From assembly GCA_949358305.1 (NCBI GenBank), contig OX442323.1, positions 9,300,001 to 9,364,000 on the forward strand: DNA of 64,000 nucleotides, written 5' to 3'. The translations under genes and the position numbers were made by a program. The stretch comes from Strigamia acuminata (taxonomy: Eukaryota > Arthropoda > Chilopoda > Geophilomorpha > Linotaeniidae). Below are positions 53,770-64,000 of this stretch, piece by piece. The notes beneath the pieces are model-generated. The model did not search any database, had not been told where the DNA came from, and worked only from the letters and a program-made list of their open reading frames with translations. The first letter of the stretch is position 1. Each line of letters begins with the position of its first letter.

Positions 53770-56700
53770 TCACACTTTTAAATTGTCATTTGAAATATTA
53801 TTCGAGCTATCCGAACGACTATGGAGTGTATTTTTCCGAAAAGTGCAACTATCGGCTTCAATACTCGCAAAGCTTTCTTCTTTGATCTGAAAATTGCGCG
53901 GAAATAGGTCAAAATGTTTGAAAACGAATGGAGATTTTGTCACTTTTCACCTTGGCAGCGGCGATGTCTTCCAATTCGTGACAATGTTGAATGCCAGCAA
54001 AATAATGGAGTAATAACACAGCCAGAGCACGTGACCGTTCGTCCGATTTGGCCATTTGAAAGGCCAATTTTGTCTTGGTCATCGGATCATTGGTTTCCCG
54101 GTCGCACGTGACCAATTCGTTGCGATTGATCGATTCCGCGTCGATTTCGCTTTGAACTTTCTTCACCTAAATAAAAATAAATAAAAATAAAATAAAAATA
54201 AAATAAACGAGAAAATACTCTTCCTTTACCATGGCGTTCAATTTCGCCTTTCTTTCTTGAGGTTCCAGCCCCGCGTACAACTCTCGCCCCATCTCCTTAG
54301 CGGCACAAATTTGCATCTCGTCGTTGGGATGTTGCAGCAATCTCTGCACAGTCAGCGACACGTCTTCGTCCGTCAAATCGAAATCCAACGAACTTCCCAC
54401 AAGAGACGTCTACAAATTAAAAAATTAACAAAATCAGTTGCTGAATTGTTCTAAAATTAACAATTAGGTAAACGGATCAATGAAAATTAATTAATTAATC
54501 CAAAGCTAAGCGTGGGGGCGTGAATTAATTATTTTTGCCATATGGTGCGTCTTTCTCAACGTCATTCATGCAAGCAAAAGTAGTGCAGAGTGCAAAATTG
54601 AGGCGAATTGAATCAACCCTAACTAACCTTGCGACTAGTGAATGGGGAATATTGCGGGGAAGGGGGCAAACTTTTAGACTGAGTAGTGTAATGCTGTGAA
54701 GGGGGGGCCAAATTATGAGCTGAACCGGCTCGAATCAGGCCTGATTTGGCCTGAGCCGCGGTGTTGGCCAAGTTTGCTAGAAGGCTCGGCATACTGCGTC
54801 GAGATGTCTAAGTAAAAGACCACATTTTCTCATTCAAATCGGCCCGGAGCCAAAAATCAAAAAATCCAAAAACTGCGTCACTGCCAGTCACTTTTGCAGT
54901 CAATAAGCACCTTGGGTGACCCGGGTGGTGTCGGCGACGAATCGTTCACGATGCACGCGTCGCTGCTCGTCTCGTTCGTTTCATTCGACTGATCTTCAGC
55001 TGCGTCTGCAAACAATTTCCTTCTTTATTCATTGTTTTTGCATTGAATTTAATTTACTTTACCTGTTGTTATGATTTGAGGGTTTTTTACGTTTTGTTGC
55101 AGTAGTAAATCGACGGCTTGTGGTAATAATTTCGCGCCGTCGCTGAAATGAAGGAAATGATTTGGAAAATTGTAGCGGAAATTAAATGGTTGGCAACTCA
55201 CTTGGTGCACATTGTGAACGAATGGCATTTAGCGACGCATTTCTTATGGCTGATCATCCCACAGTTCTTGCATTGAAACGCAACTTTCAGCCAAATCTGT
55301 GAAAATTAATTTAATCAAATCAAATCAATAAATCATTGCAAATCAGTTACTTTTTTGCCACACAAGTGACAAGCGGTTCCGCTCTTGAACTGGGTCCCGT
55401 TGAATTCGTGAGGTCGAGCTTCCAAACTACAGAAACATTTTTGTTTTGTACTAAAGAGAATCGCCGACAGACCTGGACAAACCTCTCTCTCACTGATCCT
55501 CCCACGGAAACGTCCACTTGTTCGATTTCAGGCGGAATGCTCGCAATGTTTGCGCATATTTTTTCCACTTTAGTCCACTGTTGTTCCTGCAACTTCTGAA
55601 TGAACACCAGAGTGATATCGCCGTAGCATAAATTCTCGTCGAAGCCAGGATGCGTTGCCAATTTATAAAACCGACTGCAAAGAAAAGAAAAGAAAAGAAA
55701 TTTATTTTTAAAACCAATTTTTCGATTTGCGCGAATACAAAACCTCGCAGTGGGCTTTAACTCTGGCGGTTGAAGTTGGAATGTTTGTTGATGGAAGCCT
55801 TGTAAATTATTTGCACATTCTCCTACAATGTCCGACAAGAAAATGCTCACCTAAAAAAACACAAATAATATTTTAAAAAAGAAATAAATATTTTTTTATG
55901 TTTATTTTTAAATTTTGCCATGCCTGGCCCACGAGAACATCTTTAAGTTCGCGATCCTTCGATGTTTTTTCGAGTTTACGGCACCAAACGCCGACATTTA
56001 AATATTTCTGTTTGACATCCGGTTCAAATATTAATTTTTCTTCCCAAATCGGGTCCTAATTGAAAATAAATAGAATTAAAAACGTTCAAAATAATAAAAA
56101 ATATTTGTTCGTTCGTACGGGATTTCCTTTGACTACGGACGTTTTCTTCGTATTTTCGTTTTTGTTAAAACATTCTTCGAACATATTTTGAATATTCCGA
56201 CTAATTTGTTCGCATCCTTCAGATTTTCTTCTCTGATCGCCAGCCACTAAGCGGAAATAATAATAAAAAAAACAATTGTAAAAAAGCATTGCGCTCTGTT
56301 TACTGTAAACTGTAATGGGAGCAAAGTGCACGACTGAATGCATCGATTGCTATGTGGATCACCTTCTAACGAATTACTTCCTCTGTGTTTGTTAAACAAG
56401 CTGCCATGTGCGTTTAATAAGATTTTCTTCACGGGAGATCCTTGCACGAGACTGCGAATCGAGGCGACTGACCCCTCCTTTTCCTCATTCATTTTTAAAT
56501 CCAAAAAATCGTCCATTACTTCCGCACACATGTTCGTTTCAACGTCCTAGAAATGAAAACAAACCGTAAATCCATGTAAATTAAATAAATAAATAAATGT
56601 GAATTTACTTTCAAACTTAGCACTTGTTCGTCTAATCTGGACAAACTCTCGTGAGATCGCGACGTGAGAAGTGCGGAAGACAATCGTTCGATGCGAATTG

Positions 56701-58372
56701 AGTACTTGGTGTTGCTCTGCTTAAGTATTTTCGTGATCTGATTGAGGGATGTAATTTTAGCTCCGTTTATAACGACAACAACGTCTCCCTTTCTGAGATC
56801 CACTTGGCTGGCCGGCGAATCAGCCGTAATATTCTCGATGATTATGGATTGTTTACCCTTATCAGGAATTAATTCCTACAAAATAAGAACAAAATAATCA
56901 ATATCAACGAATAAAACACAATCAACGCATCACTTACTTGTTTACAGGCAATTCCTAATGATTGTAATGGGAGTTTAATTATCTCCAGATCAATGGACAT
57001 CCACGCATTCGCATCGTTAAGCGATTGCTCCGACCACGATAACGGATCTAAAAATCAATTTAAACAAAGATTAAGATTAAGATCAAGATTAAAAATTATT
57101 TTAATAAGTGTTTACCAACGGCGATTGTGCTGAAATAATAGGGTTCGTCGCAGGTTTTAAATAAACGACTACATTCGATGATGGACACCTCCAATCGACC
57201 CTCGACGGGTTTGGAATTTTCAATTTTTTCCAAAGGTTTTTGGATGGGTTTTTCGAAAAACGGCTTAAATCTCACTTTGTAGTTGGGTAAGGTGTGTTTC
57301 TTCTTGATTGCACGACGAATCTTTTGATTAAAAAACAATCAATATCAATTAGACGATAAGATTTGAAAATTGCTGCTTTAATTTTAATTTACTTGACTGA
57401 TAATGAGTGATGTAATTTGAGGAACAGGACGACCTTGAAACTGCGACTCCACTTTAAAATCCATAACTGGTTCCTGGCAAAACGTTATCGACCAATGCGT
57501 GAATGGTTGACGAGTCAATTGCAAACGAACTGTTCCACTTAAGCGTGTTATTTGCACGGCTAAATACGCCGATCTTCCCCACACGAGGTCCGCGTTAATC
57601 GACAGCTGGAAACCCCCGGAGTATTCAAGATTCATTAGGATGTCGAGTTCCTGCAAATAAATCAATTCATCAACTTCAATTAACGAGACGAGTCGTTAGA
57701 TGTTACAACTCACTTCGATGTAATTTTTTGATTCGTGGAGTTGATAATTCGATACTTTTATATCTTTTATTAATGGAAATTCGGTTCCCAGCACCAAATC
57801 CTTCAGCTACGACAGAAACAAACAAATAAAATAATCATCAAAAAAGCAAAATACCAACATCAAATTACAGTTATTTGATCTATTAGTTTTCCTATCGTCG
57901 TCTTTTGAAGTAATTCTTCGAATTCGACGCTCAGTTTTTTCATAAACCATCTAATAATAAGCAAAATAAATATCCGGTTTCTACACATTTTCTACATATT
58001 TTCTACATATTTTCTACACATTTACCGTCGCACTTTCTTCGTATCTTTTAATTCCTTGTACAAAAACTGAAAAAACAAATTCAAAACGACACAGCCGTCG
58101 AAATCGGACGAAGTTTCATGTTTGTTGAGGACGTCTTTGAGCTCCTAGACCAAAAAGAAAGGAAAACAAAAGTTAGATTCATTCATTTCGGTTGAAAATG
58201 GAGAACTTACCTTGGGTAACTTGGAGCGGGGAAAAGGGAAAGGAGTCGCGGATTGCGAACCGCTCGACGACGGCGCGCAGAGTAACGAATTGAAGTAATA
58301 CCATTCCACCAACAGCGTCAAAACAATTCCCACTAATGTAAATACTATTGCGACGCATATAAAAAAGATCAT
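53770..58372 (-). CDS. PDZD8: PDZD8-like ER-late endosome tether (21 exons, 1025 aa)
   Basis: Exons: 58372-58211, 58144-58026, 57950-57869, 57806-57714, 57650-57393, 57320-57116, 57047-56938, 56875-56609, 56546-56363, 56246-56119, 56055-55924, 55850-55744, 55674-55483, 55426-55351, 55296-55202, 55142-55063, 55005-54911, 54807-54628, 54409-54230, 54166-53951, 53886-53770. Order: N-terminal transmembrane anchor (residues 1-24), SMP lipid-transfer domain (about 60-290; GGFQLSINADLVWG, RRAIKKKHTLPNYK), PDZ (about 325-415; GDVVVVINGAKITS), C2-like segment (about 537-665; NLCYGDIT), C1 zinc finger (His686, C699, C702, C714, C717, H722, C725) and C-terminal coiled coil (about 860-985) that in mammals binds Rab7. 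Human length 1154. Exon 11 most likely ends at a GC donor (55923-55922), which preserves the conserved GQVSIFL; a GT 9 bp upstream is the alternative. The spacer after the PDZ is short. Confidence 0.92.
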
Positions 58373-58820
58373 TCTCTCAAGAAACCGAATACCCGAGAAG
58401 GAGGATCATGATTACAAACACACACCTCCAGAACCGCTTTAATTTTAGATCCGATTTCAACCACCAGATGGAAACAAAAGCGCAACACTTTCGTTTCAGC
58501 GACGGGTCGAAAGTCAACCCGCTTGCGCAGCGTCATGCGCACGGCAAACGCTTCTGGGTGGAATGTCTTTATCTAAACTTGCAGATAAAACATTTAATCG
58601 CACGAATTTATACACCGATGATATTTATATACATATTCAACGCTTCGTAACGTCCAATTTCAAAGCTGTGAAAGCGGAAACATCGTTGACGCGGCGCAGT
58701 GAGTCAGCTGATCCCGACAAGTAATAGTAATGGTCGGATCGTCACGAAATGTAGCAATGTTTTGACCTTTTCCGTTTCTTTCTTTCTTTTCAGTTTGAGC
58801 CTGAGGTAGAAAATAGCAAG
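58373..58820. promoter_or_regulatory. Shared divergent 5' region of PDZD8 and RAB9
   Basis: 448 bp between the two start codons. A pyrimidine-rich 3' splice site (TTTCTTTCTTTTCAG, AG at 58792-58793) just before the RAB9 start shows that RAB9 has a 5' UTR intron whose first exon lies in this interval, so the two transcription starts are even closer than the ATGs. Confidence 0.6.
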
Positions 58821-59429
58821 ATGTCAAACACGAAAAACACTCTACTGAAAGTAATAATCCTGGGCGACGGCGGTGTGGGCAAGAGCTGCCTGATGACGCG
58901 CTACGTGAACGACCAATTCGAAACGAACACATTCCACACGATCGGCGTCGAATTCCTGTCCAAAGACATTAGCGTCAAAGAAGACACTTACACGCTGCAA
59001 ATCTGGGACACTGCGGGCCAGGAGCGCTTCAAGAGCCTACGGACTCCGTTCTACCGCGGCTCCGACATCTGTTTGCTCACCTTCTCCGTCGACGACAAGT
59101 TCAGTTTTCAGAATCTAAACACGTGGAAGAACGAATTCCTCAACTACGCGGACGTGCGCGACGCGAGCAAATTCCCGTTCATAGTGGTCGGCAACAAGGT
59201 GGATTTGACGGAGAAGCGCAAAGTGACGGCGGAGGAGGCGGAGCAGTGGTGCGAGTTGAACGGCAATTATCCCTACATCGAAACGAGCGCCAAAGATGCG
59301 ACCAATGTGTCCGAGGCGTTCGTGACTGCGCTCGACATTTGGATTAATCTGGAGGCCACGTTGGATAAACCTTACTTCGGTCAGACGGTCGATTTGTCCA
59401 AGAAGCAGTCGCAGCGAGCTTGTTGTTAA
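58821..59429 (+). CDS. RAB9: Small GTPase Rab9 (202 aa)
   Basis: Single uninterrupted coding exon. Ras-superfamily motifs: P-loop GDGGVGKS (residues 15-22), switch I FHTIGVEF with Thr40, DTAGQE (63-68), NKVD (125-128), ETSAK (154-158) and a C-terminal double Cys for geranylgeranylation. The stretch SLRTPFYRGSDICLLTFSVD and the segment SFQNL are Rab9 hallmarks that separate it from Rab7. Role: GTP-switch for late endosome to trans-Golgi retrieval and lysosome-related traffic. Lack of coding introns in a neighbourhood of intron-rich genes is odd and may reflect intron loss or retroposition, although the spliced 5' leader argues for a normal gene. AATAAA at 59447-59452. Codon use is more GC-rich than its neighbours. 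Confidence 0.95.
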   Translation: MSNTKNTLLKVIILGDGGVGKSCLMTRYVNDQFETNTFHTIGVEFLSKDISVKEDTYTLQIWDTAGQERFKSLRTPFYRGSDICLLTFSVDDKFSFQNLNTWKNEFLNYADVRDASKFPFIVVGNKVDLTEKRKVTAEEAEQWCELNGNYPYIETSAKDATNVSEAFVTALDIWINLEATLDKPYFGQTVDLSKKQSQRACC

Positions 59430-59574
59430 TTCTATTAAGCTATACAAATAAATATAGGACATACACATTTCATCGCAATTCATTACGAAATGTCTCCTCT
59501 TGTTGTTTTTTCTTTATTTCCTTTTAATAAAATTAATCAATCACTTTTGCTTCTAAATTTGTTTGATTTTCATT
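59430..59574. other. Convergent 3' region of RAB9 and MMAA
   Basis: 145 bp between the stop codons. It holds the RAB9 AATAAA (59447-59452) and a minus-strand AATAAA (59518-59513) for MMAA, so the two 3' ends nearly or actually overlap. Confidence 0.6.
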
Positions 59575-60937
59575 TTATTCATTGATTTCCTTTTGTTTTT
59601 CAAAGAATTGTTTGATGAGCGAATCGGCCGCTTGACCCGGTGGAATATTTCCGCTCATCACGTCCGTTTCGATCGTTTTTAATTTCGTTTGGACTCTGGG
59701 GTGATCGACGAACGAGTCCATTATGTTGTCCGAGATGTAGTTCCACATGCACGTCTTGAGTTGGTTTCTACGCCGCTCTTCTAGCGTCCCCGATTCGAGC
59801 ATTTTGCTCCGATATTGGCACAAGAGATCCCACACGCCGGGAATATCGTTTTTGTTGAGAGACGAAATTTTCCTCACCTGAAATGAAATGAAAATTACTG
59901 TATTTCAATTTATTCTTTCAATTTATTTCCATCTCATTCCATTACAACAGGGCGCCATAATTTCGAGCGGGGTCGCACGAATTTGAGCGCGCTCGTGAAT
60001 TCGAAACTGGTTCTCGTCGCCGCCGGTAGGAGATCCCCGTCGGCTTTGTTGATGATGATCAAATCACTCATTTCTACGATACCCCGTTTGATTCCTTGCA
60101 ATTCGTCGCCGGATGCGGGCGCTAACAGCAGCAGAAACATGTCCACCATGTCCACCGCGCTGTGTTCCGACTGGCCGACACCTGGCGAAAAAAAATCGAT
60201 CAATTTCGATTCAACGCGATGCGATTTGCACGCAAACTCACCGACGGTTTCCACGATGATAACGTTGAAACCGGCGGCTTCGCAGAGCGCGATGGCGTCG
60301 TGGGTCGTTCTCGTGACTCCCCCTAATTTGCCGCTGGACGGCGACGGCCTGATGTAGGCGTTTGGGTCACGGGATAAATTCAACATCCTCGTTTTATCGC
60401 CCAGCAGGGATCCTTGCTTTCGGACGGACGAAAGAAAGTTCGATTAAAATTCGTTGTTCGCGCTCGCTGTTTGCGCTTGTTACCGCCAGTTGTGGACGAC
60501 GACGGATCCACGGCTAAAACTGCAACTTTATTGTCGATGCTGGTTAAGTGTTGGCCCAGTGCTTCGATAAAAGTTGATTTTCCCGACCCGGGTGGTCCCG
60601 ACAAACCTAAATTTAATTTAACGTTTTAATTTTTTTCGCTTTTTATTTCAACTTTTCCCAATTTTTCGTAATCACCGATTCTGAACGACAGCGCATCTTT
60701 GCCACGATTTGCGAGTTGCTTTTTTTGGTGTTCGAGGATGATTTTGAGCATTTGTTGTCCCGTTTGCTTCTTCTCGGGGTGAGAGGTTTCTATTAAAGTG
60801 ATTCCCTCCGCCAAGCAACTTCTGCGCCCGGCAATGATGCCCCGCGATAATCTCTCGCACGTAGCATTTGATGAGTGGCCATGACACTTTTTTACGGATG
60901 AAACGATGAGAGGTTGGAAATGTTTCCGAAATAGCAT
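59575..60937 (-). CDS. MMAA: Methylmalonic aciduria type A protein, G3E GTPase (5 exons, 364 aa)
   Basis: Exons 60937-60676, 60606-60484, 60412-60242, 60181-59946, 59877-59575, phases 1, 1, 1, 0. Walker [10 protein letters not shown] (residues about 91-99), [39 protein letters not shown], the magnesium-binding ETVGVGQSE and [10 protein letters not shown] identify the ArgK/MeaB/MMAA clan. Role: mitochondrial chaperone that gates adenosylcobalamin loading of methylmalonyl-CoA mutase and protects it from inactivation. The first 50 residues are basic and poor in acidic residues, fitting a mitochondrial targeting peptide. In place of the bacterial/human NKADGD-type specificity loop it has INKADGD (human TKSDGD). 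Length 364 versus 418 in human. A 3' splice site at 60952 shows a 5' UTR exon, probably ending at the GTAAGC donor at 61029. Confidence 0.94.
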
Positions 60938-61324
60938 TGATCTACTCGATGTCCTGAAACAAATCAAATAAATATAGTGCTTGTTTATATTTTGCTCCCG
61001 CGAGCTTACAGTTCATTGATTTCGCTTACCCTGGTTAGATGATGTTTTTAATGTTTATCCCCAGATGGCGTCACTGACAACCATTTGGATACAGATGTTT
61101 TTAATTTTTATCCGTAGTCGGCGCCACTTCCTCGAGTAAAAAATGTCCCTTAGCAACTTGTTTTGATTAGATGTATAGTTTATAAATGTTCTTTTTTTTT
61201 TTTAGTTACAAAGCATTATCTAATAAATCCACAACTTGTTTCTGCATAGGTACAATGTTCAGACGTTGATAGTACTTTTTTAAATTAAATTAACCATGAT
61301 TTCATTCCACGGAACACAATCGCA
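60938..61324 (-). promoter_or_regulatory. CCDC22-MMAA intergenic region
   Basis: 387 bp between the CCDC22 stop and the MMAA start, both on the minus strand. It contains an MMAA 5' UTR intron (about 61029 to 60952) and its promoter. The block GTTTTTAATGTTTATCC (near 61043) recurs as GTTTTTAATTTTTATCC (near 61096), each followed by a GC-rich GATGGCG/GTCGGCG word, so a 50-bp promoter segment may be duplicated. Confidence 0.5.
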
Positions 61325-63976
61325 TTAACTGTTATCATTTTCTTTCAATTTCCCTAATAAAACTGTATTTTCTTGCTTCATTTGTTTGTAATCTGCCATT
61401 ATTCTCTCCAAGTTTTCCTGGACTTTCTTTTGACTTTCATTCTCAATCTAAAAAAAAAATAAATAAATAAATAAATAAATAAAGCAATAAACTAAATTAA
61501 ATAAAACACTTATTCGTTTACCTGATCTTCCAAATCCCTGATTTCTCGCGTTATGGCACCAGTTTCTTCAACAGTTTTAATCAACTGGCCACAATTCTGT
61601 TAAACGAGACAATTATTATTGAATAACAACAAGAATTAGCTCGTGTCTATACTTCGTGCAGAGCAGCGAGATGCTTATAAGCTTTTCTAACAGCTTCGTC
61701 CTTTTTAGCGTCCTGAAATTAAAATGCAAAAATTAAAAATATATAATAATATACAACTGCAAAACCTCATTCACTTTAAACACGAGGTTATCAGTCTCCG
61801 TAAACGTTCTGTCCCGTTTCCCAGTCAGCTGGTTGATCTCCTTTTGGACATCTTTCGTGTCGAGTAAAACCTTGGAGAAAAATTCAAATGAATAAATCCT
61901 TTCAATCAATTTGATGCGCTCAATATACTCGTGTATTACTTTATCAATTTCAAGTTTTTGTTTCTTGATGTTGGCCACGATCTCCAATATTCTTCGCGTG
62001 TAAGCGGCACGATTAATCTCCTTGCTGTTCTTCTCGTAATCGGAAACCTAAAAGGAATTAAAATAATAATAGAATTAATGAACATAAATGAATAGAAATG
62101 AATATAAACGTACGCATTGTTTGTGTTGTTCCTCTTTTTGGCGGCTTTCTTCGAGCAATTCTTTCGTTTTTTCTTTCGTGTTTTTAATTTCCTCAATTTT
62201 CCTCTGCGTTTCGGACTGCAATTAGAAAAGAACAGCAAAATGTGATTGCACACGTCGATTTCCAGCTTACTAATTTATTAGCACCGGTTTCCCTGAGTTG
62301 TCTGTATTCCTCCACCAGAGGAACGCGATGTTTTTCCCACTGGTTGGCCAAACTGACCAGACGTTTCGAGCTGTTTTCGATCAAACTCTGTAGTTTTTTC
62401 ATGTTGGTATCGGCGTCCGGCAACAAATCGAATGTCTTTTGTTTAATTCGATGCAAATCCTCGACTTCGATCGCTTTAGTTTGCTCTTGTTTCCAATGTT
62501 CCTCCGCCTGCAAACCAAGTATATTCAATCAATCAATCAATCAATACGTCCATTTTGTTTTGATTTAAATTAAATTTTACTAGTTGAATGCCGGCGGTTA
62601 ATTTTTTTGTTTGAATCTGCAGGTTTTCCAGTTGTTGATTCAGCGCTTGTAAGTTGTTTTCCATGTCGTTGATTTCTTGAGTTCGTTTCATTTTTGCTTC
62701 TTCTTCGGTGTTCGTTCGAGTATTTTCATTTTTTAACGCAATTTCTGCTTCGGTTTCCTAAAATTAAAATAAAACGAATACAATTGTCGACATTTATTCA
62801 TGAATTAAACGGTAAAAACGTTTTACTTGAGTAAGTTCAACATTTATAGGCATTTCGTTCGCTTTTTCCACTTTTCTCTCGTGTTTGTGCCCGCTGAAAC
62901 CCCGAGTAACGTCCAATAAACAACTTTTTTCCACTTCTTGCTGTAGAAGTGCGGCCAATTTCATTTGAATTTTCTGTTTTTTCCTAGCGCGGTATTCCTA
63001 AATACAATAAATTGTTTTAATAAATAATTCCATTTTTGATGGATTTATCCACTTGTTCGGTCAATCTCGATGCCAAGCCCAATTGATTCCATTCGTTTTC
63101 CCAAGCGTGGGCTTCGGACAAACATTTGGCGTGGTCTTCCAGAACCGATGGAATTACTCGAGCGCAATTCGAAAATTGCAGCGTTAATTGAGGCAAATGT
63201 AACCGATAAAACACCTGCAATTCTTTAAAAAATAAAAAATGTGTTAAAATCATGAATCAAGAAAAAAACATGAAAAAATTTACCAGTAGGAATCTTTTTT
63301 GACAAATCTTCTAAGTTAACTGGATAACGAATGGACGTGGACTCGAACCTAGACGTGTAACTCGTACCCTGAAACGATTTAAATCGATCAGCAATACCTA
63401 GTAACTCAATTAAACGGTTATTTTTACTTCTCTGCTCCAAATGTCGCCTTTGCAACGAATCCCCTTATTTTTACAAAAGTTTGGAAGCCACGGCAACTCG
63501 AGTTGCCGAGATATTTCCCCGGAAATCGCTTGATCAAACAGCGCACTACTGCCTATTAGAGCAAAATAACAACAAATTATTTTATTTCGACCGTCTAATA
63601 ATTATATATTTATAACTTAGTGGTGCGTCTATTGTTTTTTCGGTGTCTTTAGGCAATTTCTCTAACAAAAACATAAAAACTCGTCGAATATCCGCTTCGT
63701 CCGAGTAGAGGAATGTTTGGTAGCCGATTTCTCCTTGGTATCCCAAATCCTACGAGTAAATAAAGTGAGTAAATGTCGATAAAGGTGGAATAAACGAGTC
63801 TTACGACACAGGTTTGGGCTAAAACGGAACCGAGGCGAAAACGTGCAGACATGCCAGGTGGTAAATGATGGGAAAGCTCCATGTTGGGTTTGATTAAACG
63901 AAGGCATCGTATGGTGGCTTCGACAATCAGTTCTGTCGAGAATTCTTTGAGTCTTTCGACTTTATCGTCGATGTTA
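61325..63976 (-). CDS. CCDC22: CCDC22, CCC-complex coiled-coil subunit (partial, 14 exons visible)
   Basis: Visible exons: 63976-63805, 63749-63617, 63552-63428, 63368-63284, 63222-63053, 62997-62827, 62757-62581, 62507-62271, 62215-62114, 62047-61940, 61870-61775, 61712-61653, 61596-61522, 61447-61325; 610 codons in consistent phase. The first visible exon begins at a 3' splice site, so about 20 N-terminal residues lie right of the window. N-terminal NN-CH (calponin-homology-like) part with MSARFRLGSVLAQTC and LELPWLP, then a long coiled coil with QWEKHRVPLVEEYRQLR, AAYTRRILEIV, INQLTGKRDRTF and DAKKDEAVRKAYKHLAALHE, all near-identical to human CCDC22 (627 aa). Family role: scaffold with CCDC93 and COMMD proteins in the CCC/Commander complex that recycles endosomal cargo, including the copper ATPase ATP7A. 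Confidence 0.94.
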
Positions 63977-64000
63977 CTGCAAGAGATAAAGTTTTTTTTT

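Noticed and set aside
55473-55482. Alternative PDZD8 exon 13 ending at CAG|GTCTGT (55473)
   Set aside because: It would put the C1 zinc finger out of frame; the AG|GTTTGT donor at 55482 restores LEARPHEF and the Cys/His ligands.

Overview
The window is nuclear DNA of an invertebrate-like animal: intron-split genes with GT-AG (occasionally GC-AG) junctions, metazoan families (FAT-like cadherin, TFIID TAF1, PDZD8, RAB9, CCDC22), no operons of prokaryotic type and no ribosome-binding sites. Introns in the right-hand genes are mostly about 50-80 bp, typical of compact invertebrate genomes. I cannot name the species; all gene models below are my own splicing of the genomic sequence, with reading phase checked at every junction and family identity judged from remembered homologues.

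Layout. (1) 1-19.7 kb, minus strand: the 5' part of a giant FAT-like protocadherin gene. One GC-rich coding exon of 3.34 kb (16341-19680) is followed by three small exons (8108-8262, 7489-7648, 3397-3458) separated by introns of 8.1, 0.46 and 4.0 kb; the gene continues beyond the left edge. (2) 19.7-40.7 kb: about 21 kb without a supportable protein gene. It should hold the FAT-like promoter and 5' UTR exons, and contains three distinct minisatellites, many simple repeats and part of a striking set of palindromic RFX (X-box)-like sites. (3) 40.7-64 kb: a compact cluster: TAF1 (-, 29 exons), two tandem acid ceramidase paralogues (+), an ATOX1 copper chaperone (+), PDZD8 (-, 21 exons), RAB9 (+, intronless coding region), MMAA (-, 5 exons) and CCDC22 (-, N terminus cut off by the right edge).

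How the genes work together. TAF1 is general transcription machinery. Five of the other genes meet at the late endosome/lysosome or in copper handling: acid ceramidases (lysosomal ceramide hydrolysis), PDZD8 (ER tether and lipid transfer protein at late endosomes), RAB9 (late endosome traffic), CCDC22 (CCC complex, endosomal recycling including copper ATPases) and ATOX1 (copper delivery to those ATPases). TAF1/ceramidase and PDZD8/RAB9 are head-to-head pairs with short shared 5' regions; ATOX1/PDZD8 and RAB9/MMAA are tail-to-tail. Whether this clustering means co-regulation is inference.
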